Below are positions 61,001 to 64,000 of a DNA stretch of 64,000 nucleotides, piece by piece (positions within the stretch are counted from its first letter, which is position 1; each line of letters starts with the position of its first letter). Made by a program: the position numbers and the translations under genes. Source of the stretch: Helopsaltes ochotensis (lineage: Eukaryota > Chordata > Aves > Passeriformes > Locustellidae); the NCBI GenBank assembly GCA_013400155.1, contig VXBM01000057.1:1940879-2004878 (forward strand). The letters are read 5' to 3'. Under the pieces are notes generated by a model. It worked only from the letters and a program-made list of their open reading frames with translations. It did not search any database and was not told the origin of the DNA.

Positions 61001-62490
61001 ATTGATTCTTTGATCTCCACTCACCATTGTGGGGAAGGGGTAAGAAAATGTTTCAATTATTTCCTACGCCTAAGCTATCTGCACTAAATGCTCAGAAAAT
61101 ACAAACTCTTCCATCAAATTTAGTCTTGATGTTGTCAGCTATTTTCATGGTCTCATTCCTGTTGAGGAGGGGACCCTTAAGAAAAATGTAACAATTACTA
61201 GAAACACTACTGCTTTACGGTGCTAATAGTACACTGCCATCTTACGCTATTTCTGTAGTGGAATATTTAACTTTTAGAAAAGTTCAAAGTTATCACACGC
61301 TGACATTCATGTTACACTGAGCTGCTTAGGAATGCTAACTGTTAATGGCACTGCTTAACAATGGTAGTAAGTTTCTTCTAACAAACATTAAACTATCAAT
61401 TACATCACCAGTTTTGTATGCAGCAACAAAGCTTCTCTATTTTCACAGTCAAAAATACATTGCTGCTGGAAATATAACCTGAATACAATCCAGTCCTTAG
61501 TTCAGCAACCAGACCCACCATCCCGTTGTTTTCATTTTAACCCTGTTAACATGTTGCTCTGAAACAGTGATCAGAAAATTTGCACACTGACTCCAGTACC
61601 AGCCATTTAAACCCATGCTCCAAAGGCATTAAAGCAGTGAATCACACAAGCTCAAAATAAGAAACATTAAAATGATTCAATGTTACAAAAAAGTGTAACT
61701 AATTGAAAAAAACTAAAATGGCTTCCAAAGGCAATTTGAAACCTGAATTTAGTCAAAACATGTAGACCAGTAACATTTACTCAGTTATTCAGTTTAAAGG
61801 TTTTTTTGGTAGAACATTGTTTAACATCTTCAATAAGGCGTTTGAACTTTTATTTGTCCTTCAAAAAAGAAGGCACGTTAAACCACAACATTCCCTGAAG
61901 GGAAGAAAACATTGTTGGAAACTACTGACAAGAATAAAAATTACTCTGTTGTAGAGAGGCAGAGGCAGATAGGATATTGAAGTAGCAAATGCACTGAAGA
62001 ATGTGAACTCCTTGAGAAGGGGGAAGCCTGTGTTTTCCCGCTGTGTATTAGTGCTGCACTCCATCCCTTACTAGACACATTTCTTGAAGTCATGACATTC
62101 AGCATTTCAGAACACATAAATCTGTCACTACTCTTGAGTTCAGATGAAAACTGACACACTCCAAGCTACAACTGGGCAACTACCTTCTAAAAAAACGGGG
62201 TGTAGACGGATGACATTTCATACACTAAACCATGCTTACGTGTCCCTCCATCCTGAAATCTTTCTAGGATTTCCTGGTCTGTGATTTAGCATATCAGATA
62301 ACACAATTCTCTTCCTGTCAAGACAGCATGGATAATAGCACTACAGTTTCATACTCAGTTACTAACAGACAATTAAAGCCCTTAACAATAACTTTGGATA
62401 CAATTCATACTTTAAATGTAAAAAGGCTAAGGGAATACATCTGTTAATAGAAAAGATCATAGGCATCAAGAGAGTAAGTAGTCTACAAAG
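58066..62490. other. Intergenic stretch between MIA2 and PNN
   Basis: 4.4 kb of AT-rich sequence with a GC-richer piece at about 58130-58450. No open frame has splice logic or a recognisable family, and no transposon could be named. Confidence 0.55.
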
Positions 62491-62495
62491 CCACA

Positions 62496-62501
62496 TTTAT
62501 T
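62496..62501 (-). terminator. Distal poly(A) signal candidate of PNN
   Basis: AATAAA on the gene strand, about 1.1 kb after the stop. It is the most distal candidate I would accept for this 3' UTR. Confidence 0.5.
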
Positions 62502-63583
62502 TGCAATTGTACAGAACAAAGCAACAGATGTTATTTTTTTCTATACAAAATTATATAAAACCAGTATTCACCTTCATAGATAACACTACACTACCTTAAG
62601 TTTTATTAAATACATTCAGAAAGCATTCTTGCACGCACACAACATTAGTATTAGGTAGTCCCAGGTAACTCCAACACTGCAATGTAATTATTTCTAGTGG
62701 TATGAAGGGATCAAAGATTAGTCTGCAACTAAAACAAAAAAAATCCTGGTAGAGAAGAAAGCTGAAGTCCTTCTTCCACTGGCCACCAAAACAAGGATCA
62801 TCATTGAACAGATCAACTATATCTAGAACACAGATGTAAATACTACCAAAGCTCCTGCAGAAAGCAGGTGAAGAATGGTTTTCCAGACTGACTTGAGCTA
62901 CCTTGGCCAGTGTTAACATTCCCAATTAATTACTGCTTGCTTACGGATAGAAATTTTTATAAAACCGGAGGATAGACAAAATTGACTAAGAGCTTGCAGT
63001 TACAGAAGAAAACAAAGTATAGATTCAAATAATTACTTTGCCTTCCTACCCAGCACTGGAGAGATTATTTGCTTTACTAGGTCTTAAAATTCCCATTTTG
63101 CAAGGAATAGAGGGGAAAGACAAAATTTTATATTTCCTGCAACACTGCCTTCCTACGTATAATCTAAAATGGGGAATTTAAATGTCAACAGGACATCTCA
63201 AACAATTTATTTAAAATGCACATTTATTTCTACAAAAAAAAAAGTGTATGATACAGAAAAAATGATCACAGCTACTTTAAAGGTTTACCTATTAAAATAT
63301 ACAGAGGATCTTAATGAGTACAGGATATTTAAAAAAAAGATGCAAAGGAGTGTTAATCTTTTATTTTTACATTTTCAGGAACTTCACATAATTTTGGTAA
63401 GTAACCTTTTACAAAATTATGTAAAAAGTACAAGAATGCCTGGTAAACAGTCTGCATTTTTCCAAAAGATTTTTTACAGCATGCAATTCTTAAGGCAGCC
63501 TTCTCTTCCTCCTTACAAGGAATCCTTTCACTCAAATAATCTTCTGCTGCAAAGATTAGGCTAAGGAAGCTTGGTCTCTTCTG
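62502..63583 (-). other. PNN: PNN 3' untranslated region
   Basis: AU-rich sequence after the PNN stop. Further AATAAA hexamers on the gene strand at 63223-63228 and 63206-63211 allow a much shorter 3' UTR of roughly 0.4 kb. Confidence 0.6.
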
Positions 63584-64000
63584 TTAACGCCTTTTGTCTT
63601 TCCTGTCTGATTTACGGTCTCTTTCACTCCGTGAAGTTCTCTTGCCTGACCGACTACTTTCTGATATAGATCTCTTTCTGTCAGATCTTGAACTTTTATC
63701 CTTTGAGCTTTTGGTATCTCTACTACCACCTTTTGAGGACTTATGACTTCTATCTGCTCCTGAAGCATCCCTTCGCTTCCTGTCTGTGCTCCTTCTGCGT
63801 TTTCTATCTCGGTTATGCCCTCTGCCTCGGCTTCGACTTCTACTTTCACTACTGCTAGAGCTACTGCTGCTACTGTCCCTGCTCGTACTCCCACTTGTAG
63901 TGCTGCTGCTGGTGGAACTGCTCCGACTGGTACTGCTGCCAGTACTGGAACTACTTGCACTGGTAGTACTGCTCGAAGTGCTACTGCTACTACTGCTGCT
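63584..64000 (-). CDS. PNN: PNN (pinin), Ser/Arg-rich C-terminal part of last exon
   Basis: Frame from 64000 gives 138 codons and TAA at 63584-63586. It has a serine/threonine run (AGC, AGT, ACT codons), then ESRSRSRGRGHNRDRKRRRS and STDRKRRD, and ends RSERDRKSDRKDKRR. This matches the pinin C-terminus as remembered. Pinin is a nuclear-speckle protein of the exon-junction/ASAP-PSAP splicing assemblies and was first described at desmosomes. The coiled coil and N-terminus lie beyond the window. Another minus-strand frame over 63556-63960 is open but is a shadow of this low-complexity sequence. Confidence 0.92.
   Translation of the reverse strand, partial: SSSSSSSTSSSTTSASSSSTGSSTSRSSSTSSSTTSGSTSRDSSSSSSSSSESRSRSRGRGHNRDRKRRRSTDRKRRDASGADRSHKSSKGGSRDTKSSKDKSSRSDRKRSISESSRSGKRTSRSERDRKSDRKDKRR

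Noticed and set aside
63556..63960. 134-codon minus frame (MQVVPVLAAV...)
   Set aside because: It is out of frame with the pinin reading frame; repetitive AGC/AGT serine codons keep alternative frames open.
1..64000. Bacterial-style systems, CRISPR arrays, tRNA or rRNA genes
   Set aside because: None visible; the composition, introns and repeats are those of a vertebrate nuclear genome.

Overview
The window looks like a piece of bird chromosome, most likely a songbird. Genes are split into small exons with GT-AG introns. Non-coding DNA is AT-rich with CpG-rich promoter patches. There are two CR1-type LINE fragments and a solo retroviral LTR whose text I recognise from passerine genomes. No bacterial or viral gene, CRISPR array or tRNA was seen. 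The species call is inference.

Layout. (1) 1-16141, plus strand: the 3' part of FBXO33. It holds the last 60 bases of exon 1, inside a CpG-rich patch, then three more coding exons, a stop at 14441 and a poly(A) signal at 16136. (2) 16160-20000: a convergent intergenic stretch with no supported gene. (3) 20019-55852, minus strand: the MIA2 locus, which includes the unit formerly called CTAGE5. Twenty-three shared exons (20174-44962) encode a membrane segment, a long coiled coil and a proline-rich tail. A GC-rich first exon (45921-46012) starts the short cTAGE5-type protein, and its first base falls in a 560-N assembly gap. Further upstream lie a signal peptide, an SH3-like MIA domain, a luminal exon and two more long-form exons. 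(4) 56070-62490: intergenic, with a tandem duplication, a degraded CR1 and the putative liver-type MIA2 promoter. (5) 62496-64000, minus strand: the 3' UTR and the Ser/Arg-rich end of PNN (pinin). The order FBXO33 / MIA2 / PNN and the relative strands match human chromosome 14q21 as I remember it.

MIA2 proteins work at endoplasmic reticulum exit sites. The luminal part receives bulky cargo, the coiled coil binds partner receptors and the Pro-rich tail binds the Sec23 coat, so that large cargo such as collagen or lipoproteins can leave. FBXO33 is a substrate receptor for a cullin-RING ubiquitin ligase. PNN acts in splicing and cell adhesion. They share a neighbourhood, not a pathway.

The most interesting points are in MIA2. 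A solo LTR is inserted inside a 5' splice site and supplies the +6 base. The luminal exon ends in a stop and is followed by what look like decayed coding relics. A near-perfect HNF1-type site lies 198 bp upstream of the long-form ATG. The short-form start codon is cut by the gap. The 23 shared exons sum to 2358 nt (785 codons plus stop), which supports their boundaries. All boundaries were read by eye from GT-AG sites, frame and remembered human homologues. No alignment was run.
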